64,000 nt of DNA from Glossina fuscipes (Eukaryota > Arthropoda > Insecta > Diptera > Glossinidae): positions 1,553,344-1,617,343 of the forward strand of contig NW_023998485.1 in the NCBI RefSeq assembly GCF_014805625.2, in the 5' to 3' direction. Shown here piece after piece: positions 39,343 to 50,290 of the stretch (within the stretch, counting starts at the first letter, position 1; each line of letters begins with the position of its first letter). Below the pieces are notes generated by a model that had not been told where the DNA came from, did no database searches, and saw only the letters and a list, made by a program, of their open reading frames with translations. The position numbers were made by a program, and so were the translations under genes.

Positions 39343-39793
39343 GTAAAGCGTTTGACTTAGTTAACCGCAACTTATTTATCTTCAAACTCAACGCCTCTGA
39401 CTTCACTTTCTACTTAGTGAAATGGGTAAATTGGTATATGTATAACAGATCATTCAGGGTCTGTCTAATTTCATCGCCTCGGATGAATTTTTCATAACGT
39501 CTGGCAAAGCAGCAACTTAGGACCTCTTTTATTTAATTTTTAAATTAATTATCTCCCCTCGTCGATTAAATCCAGGCAGATGTTAACGTATGCTGGGGAT
39601 ATTAAACCATATTCTTCCTTCCCCTTGGAATCGCAATCGGATCAGTTTCAAATTGACGTAAATAATTTGATTACATGATGCTCGTTAAATTTTATGAAAC
39701 TAAATCCAAGAAAATGCATGAAGCTTTCTTTCTCAAAGAGGGAAGTCATTCAATACTTAGTATTTCATCGATTCACACAAGCAAAACCTAGAT

Positions 39794-40150
39794 TTGGGTA
39801 TTCTACTCGACCAAAGATTAAGTTTTAATTTGCACATTGAGTTCTCTTTAAGTCAAGCTAGCTCCGCGATAGCTTTCATAAAGAGAAGGTCCAAACACCT
39901 TAAGGATGCTTATATTGCCTCTGTTGCGTGGTCGCCTTACTATAGGTGTTATGTAAGTTCAGTTGAATCAGTTCAAAAGCAATTCTCGCTGTTTGCCCTT
40001 GGGAATCTAAGTTGGAACCCGCTTGTCTTTTTGGTTTCTTATGACAATAAATTGCTTCTGCTAGCCTTTCCGTCACTTGATGAACGTAGGTTTATTCTTG
40101 GTGTTTCTTCTTTAGTTAAGTTAATTCGCTCATATTATTTGGTGAGATAA
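39794..40150 (+). pseudogene. LINE copy C, region after the RT
   Basis: A 118-codon frame showing MGILLDQRLSFNLHIE and SVESVQKQFSLFALGNLSW, which are the copy C equivalents of the post-RT blocks of copy B. A deletion removes the KRLYMCLVRPILEYA part (copy C goes from YIA directly to SVAWSP). Further pieces continue at 40,287-40,350 with TRDLPMSYL. Confidence 0.8.
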
Positions 40151-40713
40151 GCTTTAATGTCTCTACGCGCTTTTTTTGTTAAGCTGAGTCCATGTAAATA
40201 TTATTAATTATGAGCTATTTAACCTGTTCAGAGTCGTTTGCAGTAACCTACATAATGTCTATCACTTAATTACAATATCGGATTCTTTGAAGTCTACCAA
40301 GACAACTTTGCTTAATACGCGCGATTTGCCTATGTCGTATTTAAGTCAACTTGCAATCTTAACATCTTATTATGATTCGAAAATTAACTGGTGTCGTTTA
40401 CTGTATTGGTTGCCACAAGTTTTCAATGGCATATGTGTGCACTTGCAATTTGGTTTCGTACTGGTTGTGGGTGCGCCTCTGTGCTAGTAGTGTACATGTT
40501 TTTTTCTTCTTTTTCCTTTTTTTTTTCTTATTTATTTGTATATGAATTACTATTTAATTATTCCTTTTTCCCCTTCACCTCTCGTTACTACATACTAGTT
40601 TTAATAATAATTAGTAAAAGATTTACTTTTAAGAGTTTCGACTGATAATTTGTTGTAGTTGAGTTTCATGTGTAAATAAATATATATAAATTAATAAATA
40701 AAAAAAAAAAAAA

Positions 40714-42785
40714 TTTGACTAGAGAAAGTTGCTTCTAAGAAATTGCAAAGGTTTATGTAAAAATTCAACCGAAAAGTGACGCTATTGCGAACTATAACTA
40801 TAAAGGAAATCCATCATTGTCGAGTTATACAGAGCATCAGGTCATTACATCAGTTTGCACCACAACTTTTGTAAACCATAACATAACTCAGTTTTTAGAA
40901 AAGTAGTGGTCATAACTAAACCTCATGGCTACTCGTGTCTTCATTGAATGTTGGGGGCAAATCCTTAAAAAGAAAATGCCAACCCTTATTTTCCGTTTAC
41001 GGGGATGGCTGCTTCTTACTCAACATATATACAAATGCCATTTGAAGTTTGGTATCTTTCGATTTTTCTAGAATAATAGCTTTTTTAAACCGTCTCGTGA
41101 GTAGTAAACTGCTAGGGTTGAGAATTTTCGGGATAATTTAGGCTTTTAACGCATCAACTCTATTTTCTAGTGGTGGGCGAGCGATCTCGGCAATGATGTT
41201 ATTGATAGGTGTCGTTCGTTTGCTTGATTGGATTGGTTCTTAACTATCACACAGACTCTTCCAACCACACGAAACCGTCATTATTGAACGCCACCAACAA
41301 CAACTGGCAAGTAAAATAATCGCAAAATTGCAAAAGTCTTGATATCGTAAGTTTCCCGTAGAACAAAATTGGGCCCCATAAAGCAAGATTCGCTCAGGAA
41401 CATTAGCCGCACCGATCTGGAATATGATATTTTCTTCATTGTCTTCAGCAGCATGACATGCAAAACATATGTTTTTTTGGGCAGAGATTTAAAAACCCAC
41501 TTGTGTTTTAAAAGAACTGGCTTGGTTTTTGTTATAGTGTTTGCCAAATTTTACTAAAATATATGTCATATATAGACTTGTTCACATTTTTAATAAGTGT
41601 TGGCAATACGACCTTGAGGTCTCTATATTTATCTTCATTGTATATTTGAATGAAAATTAAGTTATTATTAGTAGTGGAAGAGAGTGGAAAGAAGTTCAAA
41701 AGTATCATCTATGTCTATGTGTATATATAAGTAAATTAATAAGAGCTGCATTCCAGAAGTATGCTGACACCCGATATTCATTATACTATGAATGTACCAC
41801 GAAATCGGCGCAAACGTGCAAGAACTTAACAATATACTGTAGCAACATTAATTGACGCAATATATTTCTTCCATTTCTATTTTCTTAAACCTTATCTTCG
41901 TGCTCACTTTAAAGATATGCTCAAACTTTTATTGTTTTAAAAGATCTTCTTTCCAATTTTCTGAAAGAAACTAAGTAAGTCTTTTTTGCAGTTATTTCAA
42001 ATTAATTTTCTTGAAATGCTTTACTTTACATGACTAAAATCGGGATTTTTTTGCTTTCTTGGCACGTTTGTCTTCTTCCCAGTGATTATTGTTTTAAATG
42101 TTACAAGTTAACATTTATCGCACTCACGCCCTGTAAAGTCTGTACGTTGCAGAATTAAACTGAAAACGACATAACAATTTGTGCTTGACTGTCATCACCA
42201 ATTGCGACAATTATCAATTTTTAAGAACATTTCAACCAGAGGATAGGCATTAAACGGAAACTTGATAATCTGCCTTTTTAAGCATTTTTTTTAAAGTCAC
42301 TTTTTAAGGGCGAACAACATTGAAAGATGAGATTTTTAGAAACAGAAAAAAATTTGTCCATTACTTGCTTAATACTGCGAGCGTAAAATATCAGTTATTA
42401 AGAACAATCGGAGTGACAAGCGTTTCTTAGGAAGAGGATTTTGAACCGATTTCTGTTGAATTGTGAATAATTACAGCGAGCTTTATTGCATGACTATTCA
42501 AGTGTATTGTAAAAGCTTTGGCAGTGTGAGAAAAATGAATAACTGCCCAAGTGGAGACAGTCCACTGAGATAGCCGAAGCTTTGCACGAATTTGTTCTTC
42601 CTACATTACATTCGCCAAAAATCAAATATTAATGACCTAAAATACTGGTTAGTCGTTGTTGACTATTCCATTTTATTAGTAAAAATTTTTTTTGCTACGT
42701 TTGTTTCCGAGCCAGAAAGGTAACGAAAGCTGGAAGGCTACGAAAAAAATCCCGGGGGGGTATTGGCATTCCATCATTATTCTCT
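40714..42785. other. Non-coding stretch
   Basis: No supported gene. The 41,270-41,560 region has open frames on both strands (88 codons minus, 62 plus) with better composition than average, but no family could be assigned. The rest is AT-rich and featureless. Confidence 0.35.
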
Positions 42786-42879
42786 CAGTGTGGCAACTGA
42801 TGCGCGCGGGATCGTACGCTTTTGTTAGTTTTATTGCTAAAATTTTTTTGTTTTCGTTTTATACGCGTTTAAAACTGGG

Positions 42880-42984
42880 TTTATGTAAAAGTGTAAAAGG
42901 TTTGAACGTGTAAAGTGTAAGAATTTTATGTAAAAGTGTTTATGTAAAAGTGTAAAAGGTTTGAACGTGTAAAGTGTAAGAATT
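42880..42984 (+). repeat. 59-bp tandem repeat in LINE leader
   Basis: A 46-base block (starts TTTATGTAAAAGTG, ends AAGTGTAAGAATT) occurs identically at 42,880-42,925 and 42,939-42,984. The 13-base spacer TTATGTAAAAGTG repeats the start of the block, giving a period of 59. The two copies are identical, so the duplication is recent or homogenised. Confidence 0.9.
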
Positions 42985-43402
42985 ACATTAATTATATTAA
43001 AATTTTTGTGATTTTCATTTTGGTTCTTGCGATTAGCACTTGTGATCGCAATCTCTTTCGAGTCTTTTCTAGTTTTTTCTTTTGAGTTTATTTTTCTTTT
43101 TTTATTTTCTTCCTTTGGTGTGAATAACTTTTCTCTTGGCTTGTTTACCGTTGCTTCAGTAGGGTAGATCTTATGAAAATTTAAGAGAAAATTTTTCTGA
43201 TTTGTATTCTCTCTTTTTTTTTCGTGCTTCCAGTTTGGTTTTGCTTTTTCTTGTTCTTTTGCTCTCTTGTTACAGTGACAACTTAACGGAGAAGTTTTAT
43301 TAAATTTCTTAAATTTGTAGATAAACTTAGTGTAGTGGATTCTTTTGAATATTTTCCTTATTTTGTCCTAATAATTCGCTTCTTTCCTGTCGTTGACTTG
43401 AC

Positions 43403-43930
43403 ATGGAGTGCTTATATACACCATGTCGTGTGAAAACAGGCCCTGAATCTGAACGATTCATTTCTTGTTGGCTGTGTTATCCTTTTGGACATGCAAAGTG
43501 TGCTGGTACTATCGGCCGTGCTGCTGATGCAGTCCTTGACCCTTCTAAAGGCTTAAGATGGTCATGTCCTGACTGTAGGCAGCGAGACACTGATTTTTAC
43601 AAACTTTTCACGGAGACGCGAAATGGTTTATCGGAATTGAGTAGAAATCTCGATTCCTTGTGGGAGAAGTTTAAAATAATTAAGACTATGTTTGGTCAGT
43701 GTCGTTTTATTGATGACTCATCTTCTACCCAAGCCAGAAAAATAACAACTCGTAGCGTAGCGTGTCGGACGTCATCTCTGAATTCCTCTAAATCTGATTC
43801 GTTGGTACAAGTTACCGCTCCCTCTAACTCTAAAATGAACGCTAATGTTTCCTGTATTGTTGAGTCGGTTGGTAACAAAATAGTTACAAACAAGCCGGCC
43901 AGTCCTTCCGTTTTACGCTTCCTACGCTGA
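43403..43930 (+). pseudogene. LINE ORF1 protein with PHD-type zinc finger
   Basis: A 175-codon frame beginning at an ATG. The N-terminus has a Cys4-His-Cys3 pattern: C3, C8, C22, C25, H30, C33, C55, C58, with a tryptophan (W53) two residues before the penultimate Cys, as is usual for PHD fingers. A heptad-like segment (about 70-95, FTETRNGLSELSRNLDSLWEK) may multimerise. The rest is Ser/Thr-rich. In LINEs such ORF1 proteins bind the element RNA or chromatin. The true frame probably shifts near 43,915, since another frame continues with EVARVSSKTNVEKGF and YAPYWRSTYSPK to about 44,080. Host PHD proteins are much longer, so a retroelement ORF1 is the better reading. Confidence 0.65.
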
Positions 43931-44116
43931 AGTGGCAAGGGTATCTTCAAAGACAAACGTGGAAAAGGGTTTTGATATTAGTAATGTTTAACAAAAATCT
44001 GTGTACGCTCCATATTGGAGAAGCACTTATTCTCCAAAAAACCATTCAGCTTTTTATGCGTACTATTTTTTTCTTGCCATGATTTCTTGTCCCCTTAATA
44101 TGTAACGAAATAATAC

Positions 44117-44134
44117 AAAAAAAAAAAAAAAAAA
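44117..44134 (+). repeat. Genomic poly(A) tract
   Basis: Eighteen consecutive A, ending the ORF1-bearing retrotransposon segment. No AATAAA lies just upstream; the nearest similar string is GAAATAATAC. Confidence 0.9.
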
Positions 44135-47100
44135 TGGAAAATTCTTACAAATATATTTTTAGGGAAAAATTGCAATAAATATATATGCGTAGGACATTTT
44201 TGGATAAAAAAAAATGCAATTTAAAACACATGCTTGAATGATTGCGTTATCGTTATGATTTAATTGAATTTTTTAAGAAATTTAATTCCAATTGTAATCC
44301 TTCCATCCAGTTATTCCCTTTGTATAATCTAAGCTCGTATCTATTATCTATTCATAAAGCAAATTTTTGATAGAATTTACTGTTGAATTTCCCTAAGAAA
44401 GAAGATTTGCTTCTTTTTCTTCTCTAATATGCTAATTTCAACTAAGTTCTACTCACACACTTATACTCTTTAAAAATATGCGAAGAAGGTAGCAATATTT
44501 TGCTTAGGCTACACACAGATAGAAAGTTATATAAGCTGGTTATTCAAACATGTGTTGCAATTAAATATGCATAACGAATGCGTGCATAAATTGCATACGA
44601 AAGAATGGTATGGAACAGAATGGGGGATAGAGAGTGGAGTGTGAAAAGGAGAGTCTAGAGTGTCAACAAAATTACATTTATTTGCAAACTGTGATGAGTA
44701 GCTTTCCATCTTTTTTTTTGTCGTGCATATGTTGACAAATGCTAACAGCACTTTTTACAATCCGGCTCTTATTCAAATGAAAGGAAAACCTTGAGCAAAC
44801 ACATACATACGTCTTTATGTGTATTTTATTATCTCTTGCAATTTCCTAACAGTTTGTGTGTATGCGTGTGCATATAAGTGAAATTTTTAGTTTTCTTCTT
44901 ACTATTCTACAAACTAAATTATTTCGTCTCCTTCGCTTATATTTTGTGACAGGTCGCTTGTTGCCAGTGCTGCTGGTTCTGTTCATTTTGCTAATTAAAA
45001 ACAAATTTATTTTAAATCTCTACATATGCATGTGTATGTGTGTGTGCGTATGCAAGCATATTTGGTTACAAAATGGTTAAATGTAAACAAACACTCTGTT
45101 GTGTTATACACAATTTGTCACTAATTACTGCTAAAAACATAAAAGCATACCAATGCATATGCGTATGCGTACGTATATATAGAAAGCAAATACATACCTT
45201 TGTATGCATGTATACGAATATATTTGTTTGCAAGTGCACTTGGATGCTTACGAACGCATTTTCTATACTTAAGTGTTCATTTTATTTGTTTTAAATTCAA
45301 TATGTTTTCTCTAGGCTGTGTGCACACACTGAGTAGCTACACATCCGAAAGTAGCCTACACCCATTGATATAATTTCTTGTTCTTTCTACTAAGCAACAG
45401 AGAATGAGAGCATACTAAGTCTATCACCACCTTTACAAAGTATTAAAGAAAAATATATATTGGTTGATTTTTTATCATTTTAAAATTCATAACCAAAATT
45501 GAATCGAAAAAAAGATATAAAAACTCAATTTCTCAAAAAAACTCTTTGGCAAATTTCAGGATGTTTTGTTAGATTTTGAATTGTTTTTTTTGTAAAATTT
45601 TTATTTTGATATTGTAGGTGAACATTGACGACTTGTAGCGGTACGTCAAGCTAAGTCAAAAAACACGCGTTGTTTTCGGAGAATTTCTAGGTTAGCATTT
45701 CATTTTTACAAAAAAAAAAAAAGCGCATTTTCGCAATACTTATAACGTATGCTTTTATAAATAAAAAACGAAGTTACTCTTTGCATATATAAAAATAGAT
45801 TTATCGAATTTACCTTAAACTTAGCGGACAGGCAGTGATATTACTTCGTATTCAGTATGTTCATCAAATCACCCGTTCATCGATTGAATATATCCTATGC
45901 TACTCAGTAATCTGGCCACTAGTCCTTTAGGTGGTTCTGCGCTGCTTTCATCTGATCGTTTCGTCTACCTATCTGTTCTAGTTATGCGTTGACGCACTCT
46001 CTGCACTCATCGTTAATTGGGGTTTACACACATCTGTCTGTTGTTCTGTCTGTGGATCCTCCGTTCCTTGCTTTGTCCACTTGGAATTCGCAAAGTTGCT
46101 TAAACTAATATTCAATATGAACTGAATGGAAGTGAGTCTTATAACTCCAATTATTTTATATAATTTAAAGCTAGGCTCAATTCGCCTATTTTTATATCCG
46201 CAATAGCGAAAGTGCTATGGCATTGCTAAGAAGAAAGTTTTTCATATCTTTTTTGTTGTTGATCACAAATTTGAAGCAGAAGTCAAATTATTTCACCGAC
46301 TGTTAATAAAATGGAAATCAAGTATATGGTTTTGTTTTATTTTTAAGAGTGTCCAAGATTCGTCGTACTACACCTAAAGCATTTGTTTTTACTTCGCTTG
46401 TTCTTTCTTGTATTATGTTAAGACTGATGTTGTTTTCCTTGTAAGATCTTGTACTTGCAGTTGTTCGAAATGATGTACGTATGTAAATGTTGAAATGTTT
46501 TCTACTTGTGTATAAACTACTCTTAGCGCATTATAGTTATATTTCAATAAAAGGATTATTTGTTTGTTCAGTATAGATAAAATTGCACCTTTAAGAGATC
46601 AAAATTCATATATTCAATCATCTCTTGCATTCCTACAAACTCATATTTGAAAATAACTAACGTTTTCTCTATTATTAATCTCCATACAGTTAAACCACCT
46701 ACGATTAAAACAGAGAAACATTGCCTCTAATAATTAAATTGCGACGAAAAGGCGTGAGGTTAATATGATGGTATACATGAAGTGACGGACACGGAAGCAA
46801 ATTTTTAAAACAAGAAGATGGGTAAAGAAGTTATATGTCGAAACAGACGAAGAAAGAAGAAGCTGATGCCCGTTAAATAATATGTATCTACCGCCGAAGA
46901 AATAAGTATAACTTGTTCAAAAAGTATAGCTTCTAACCGCATAGGACGCCATTTAGCAAGTAGTTGAATATCAAAATATTGTTATAACAAAATATATATA
47001 ACGCAAGCATGTTGCAATTCACCTTTCTTATTTCATTATTTCAGGGTTTATCATGTGTTGTTATGGCGACGGTTTTTTCTGGATATAATAATAATTGTTG

Positions 47101-47560
47101 TAAAATAAACTTTATTTGTTTTAAGTTGTTATTCTCAATCTGAGATTATGTGCTTACCGAAGCTATATAAATATTCCATGGTTCTACTGATCGGTTCTAA
47201 TCGGCCAACAAATAAAATTACAATTACAATTAGCGGAAAGATTTGAGATTTTCACACAACGGCCGCAGCTCTTTCGCTTTAGCTTTAAGTAATATTTAAA
47301 TGACATTTTTGAACTTATGCCGACTTATTCATAACACCATTGCTTCTTATTTCTTGAGAACTATTCTATTATATTTTTTTTTTAACATCTTTTGATGAAA
47401 GATGTCGTTCTAAATTGCACGTCATTTTTGAACTGTCAGAATACTGCTGTTATTGCGGTGTTTGACAAATAAATAATAGAAGGTTTTCGGATACAAATGG
47501 AAACACAGTCATACAAGGCACTCAAATAGTGAAAATTCGCTACAAAAGTTTGAAATAAAT
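44135..47560. other. Non-coding stretch
   Basis: No supported gene or mobile element. The part from 44,800 to 45,300 is rich in TATGTGTG/ATGCATATG-type alternating sequence, which creates spurious open frames. Poly(A) and poly(T) runs occur (for example 45,711-45,722). Confidence 0.4.
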
Positions 47561-47737
47561 TTATTTTAAGTGACGGCACTCACTTTCGCCTGTCGCAACT
47601 TTGATTGTAAACATCCAAGAGAAATGGTTTAACAATCTCTCCAACCGCAAGTAGTGATCTCTATGGACTAGCGGTGTCTCTCTATGGATCGCGTTGAAAA
47701 TACTGCTACACAGTTCATGCAGCAAATGTTGTTTCAT
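47561..47737 (-). CDS. Short ORF of uncertain status (58 codons)
   Basis: From an ATG at 47,737 the minus strand encodes 58 residues starting MKQHLLHELC and ending GESECRHLK. Codon usage is less AT-biased than the flanks. It is His/Arg/Leu-rich, has no signal peptide or transmembrane segment, and has no recognised domain. No promoter or poly(A) signal was identified close by. It could be a small exon, a fragment of a decayed element, or chance. Confidence 0.18.
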   Translation of the reverse strand: MKQHLLHELCSSIFNAIHRETPLVHRDHYLRLERLLNHFSWMFTIKVATGESECRHLK

Positions 47738-48289
47738 GTGGAAAATCAAAAATTAAATCTTATCCTGAGAGAGAAATGTATATATATAAGTATATATATA
47801 TTTGTATAATATACATGCATCATTTTTAGCTTTAGAAACAATTTACTTGCACCGAACCGCCTATATTGTTCGCATAATGTCAGATAGAAAATGTTTTTCG
47901 TTCATTGTTAACTAATTCAATAGATGAATTTCAGAAACGGGGATGATCTGCGTATAAGAGCTTAAACCGGGCATTAGTTTGAAAAGGACAAATAAAACAA
48001 GTAAGAAAATTATATTTGGTGGGGACCGAATCTCGCATACTCACCACTATGCTTTTCACATTCTACCCTCCAAGTTCTTTTATTTGATACCCGGCGGTAT
48101 CATTAAGAAAAAATTAATCGCGGTGTCTATCTTATTCATTTTAGAACTAATGCATTTTTAGGCACATAATACATTCATTTAAGTAACCTACAAGATAGGT
48201 GTTAACATTCTGTATTGTGTGGGTTATGATAAATAAGTCGATAAGTTTTGTACGTCAAAAATAGAGAGTTTCGCAAAGTAAATGTGGAA
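47738..48289. other. Non-coding stretch
   Basis: Contains an AT alternating run (47,778-47,802). Nothing else recognised. Confidence 0.45.
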
Positions 48290-48600
48290 AACTGCAGCCT
48301 TCTAACTTTATAATTTCTGAGCAACGAGCAAAAACCCACAAAATTTTGTTAAGAAAAATGGTGTTGCGTTCAGTTTATGCTCCTCTGAGGGCTTCTGCTC
48401 TGACCGATTTGACAAATTTTCAATACCTGCCTGCATGCAAAGACTTCCAATGATTCTACCAAATTTGATGTCGATGTTTTCGTTTTTGCGACCAGGAGAG
48501 TGCCAATAACAAACACCACACAGGCACATAGACGGACGGACATGGCTAAATCAATTCAGATTTTCACGTCGATCAATACTTTATATTGTCTCTCAAGTAT
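48290..48600 (+). repeat. Dispersed repeat family 2, copy 2
   Basis: Aligns with 8,255-8,515. It extends further right into GACGGACGGACATGGCTAAATC followed by TCACGTCGATCAATACTTTATA. This is a conserved fly-type short interspersed ending (GGACATGGCTA, then a GATCA-containing part, then TTTATA). Function unknown. Confidence 0.6.
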
Positions 48601-49989
48601 ATTATGAAAAAAAACCAAACAAGTATACTCCAAGTATACTTACAGTGGTGGGTATACAAATAGACTATTGCGTTCACGTATATTTCCATCTCCTTCCAGT
48701 TGTTGCAGTCTATGCAGAGATGCATAGATGCGTTCATGTATACACACTACTCGGTGGATAGGTAACCACGATTTACCAAAAGACATCTTTATGTGGTACC
48801 GTTTAATATTAACTTTCTCTTAACAAAGACTCAAAGACTTGCTGAATGCAGACGGGGTGACTTTTCTTTAAGAAATGTTGTTTGAAAATGTGGTCAACAA
48901 TCAAATGCAAATATAAATTTTATTATTTATCTGTTTAAAATCCCTTTGTGTCTTTTTTTTCTCTTTCTTTTACGCAAAGTCCACTATATGCACTGGTAGT
49001 GAAGGAGAGAACAAAGCAAAAAGTAAATCTTCTTCTATTTCTTGAAGATTTTTCCTCTATTTGTGCATTGCAGAGATGAGAAATTTTTATATTTGTGTTT
49101 GTGACATATACCCGGGGGATATGTTATGTTTAAATTGCATTCTACACAGCATTGCGTGTGCTATCGTTGGGAGTTATTCTATTATATATATATATGCACT
49201 TAAAGCACAGGATTTTCAGTTTGTGCTTATACATAGTTCAGTATATAAATAAACGACAAGCAATAATAAGCTTATCGTTCAAGTAACTGTTCACCTCTCT
49301 CTCTCTCTTTTTTTTTCCTTCTCTTCTCATCTGTTGCTTATATGATGGTAACGTACGATTTATGGTTATTTAAGGGAAATAAATGAGAATATACATTTTC
49401 AGTGACGTGTGTGTAAACATATGCGAATATAGTTAATTCTATGTATATATATGTAGGCACGCGTGTGCATGAAGCTTTTTCCATATATTTCATTAAATTT
49501 TATAATAACAAAAGGCTTTACTAACTTACACTCTAGTTTGCTAAGTTTTGCGATGATTTTCTTTCCCTTTTTATTACTACATTAAGAGCTTGAAAATCTA
49601 ACAACATTCATGGATAGATCGTTAATTTCCTCCTTTGTTTTCCAGTAGCATGTGTTTACCGCATAATAGCCATTCATTTTCAATTGTTTTTTTCTTCATA
49701 CTTCTTCATGTCATGATATATTTTTTCTATTTGGTATTTTAGTTATTTTGACGAAGTATGGCGTCGCATAACCTTTCATTAACTTGCCATCAGCAACGAC
49801 GATAATGATGACATTGATGACAAAGATGACAACATAAGTGCATGGTACGAGCTCAATGTCAAAAAGGTGAAAGTCTAGACATTTAAAATGGATAAAGGAA
49901 ATGAATAAGAGAATAAAACAAATAAACGCAGAAAATGTTGTAAAAGATTTATAATGAACCGTATAAGGTAGAGCCGTGGATATAAAACT
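48601..49989. other. Non-coding stretch
   Basis: Holds a CT/T tract (49,295-49,322) and alternating AT and GT bits. No gene recognised. Confidence 0.4.
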
Positions 49990-50189
49990 GCTACAAACCG
50001 TTGCCGCCGTTGAAACTCGCGATTACCAGGTTGAAGTTCGCGAGTTCAAATCTGAGTGCGGCAGACCATAGCTGTAAAAGCAACTTGGTCGTAAATGCAG
50101 TTGACTGCATTCGAACCATTTTCAATAGCATTCGTCCTTGGTCCAAAATATGTTAAGGTACCAAATTTCATCAGGATACAGCCATGTGG

Positions 50190-50290
50190 ACAGACGGGCA
50201 GACTAACATAGATGGATGAAAAAATTAAATTTAAATCGATCGGCATACTAAAAGGTGGATCTATCTCAAGTCCTTCCTGGTATTGTCATT
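50190..50290 (+). repeat. Short dispersed repeat, copy 5
   Basis: Begins GGACAGACGGGCAGAC and contains ATCGATCGGCATACTAAAAG, then GGTGGATCTATCTCAAGTCC. This is the same motif order as at 15,183-15,290, and about 150 bases of its left flank may also belong to the unit. Confidence 0.5.

Larger units (their letters stand above)
39000..40713 (+). mobile_element. CR1/Jockey-type LINE, copy C, interrupted by assembly gap
   Basis: The segment right of the gap (39,343 on) matches copy B from KAFDLV (B about 29,130) to the A-rich tail (40,668-40,713). It has YAGD instead of YADD at about 39,590 and several frameshifts and stops. Left of the gap, 39,150-39,332 aligns with B about 28,080-28,265 (for example TTAGTCATTGCTTCC against CTAGCTATTGCTGCATC), and weaker similarity reaches about 39,000. 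So one LINE copy spans the gap. The 3' UTR with T-rich tract and terminal inverted repeat is retained. Non-functional. Confidence 0.75.
42786..44134 (+). mobile_element. LINE 5' leader plus PHD-finger ORF1, ORF2-less copy
   Basis: A retrotransposon piece with a plausible 5' end. An initiator-like TCAGTG (42,785-42,790) is followed by a GC-rich GATGCGCGCGGGATCGTACG block, tandem 59-bp monomers (42,880-42,984), a T-rich leader, ORF1 (43,403-43,930 plus a frameshifted extension) and then an 18-A tract (44,117-44,134). No endonuclease or reverse transcriptase follows, so it is either an internally deleted copy or was retroposed from a short polyadenylated transcript. The PHD-type ORF1 suits CR1/Jockey-group LINEs. 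Whether it belongs to the same family as copies A-E cannot be decided because none of those retains ORF1. Confidence 0.55.

Noticed and set aside
41281..41557. Open frames on both strands that hinted at a mariner-type transposase
   Set aside because: One minus-strand frame shows a weak FSDEA-like string, but no neighbouring motif fits, so the family cannot be supported.
44820..45300. 74- and 84-codon frames rich in Cys, Ile and Tyr
   Set aside because: Generated by alternating TGTG/ATGCAT simple sequence; not protein-like.
50030..50065. GAGTTCAAATC as a tRNA B box
   Set aside because: No A box or foldable cloverleaf at the right distance on either strand.
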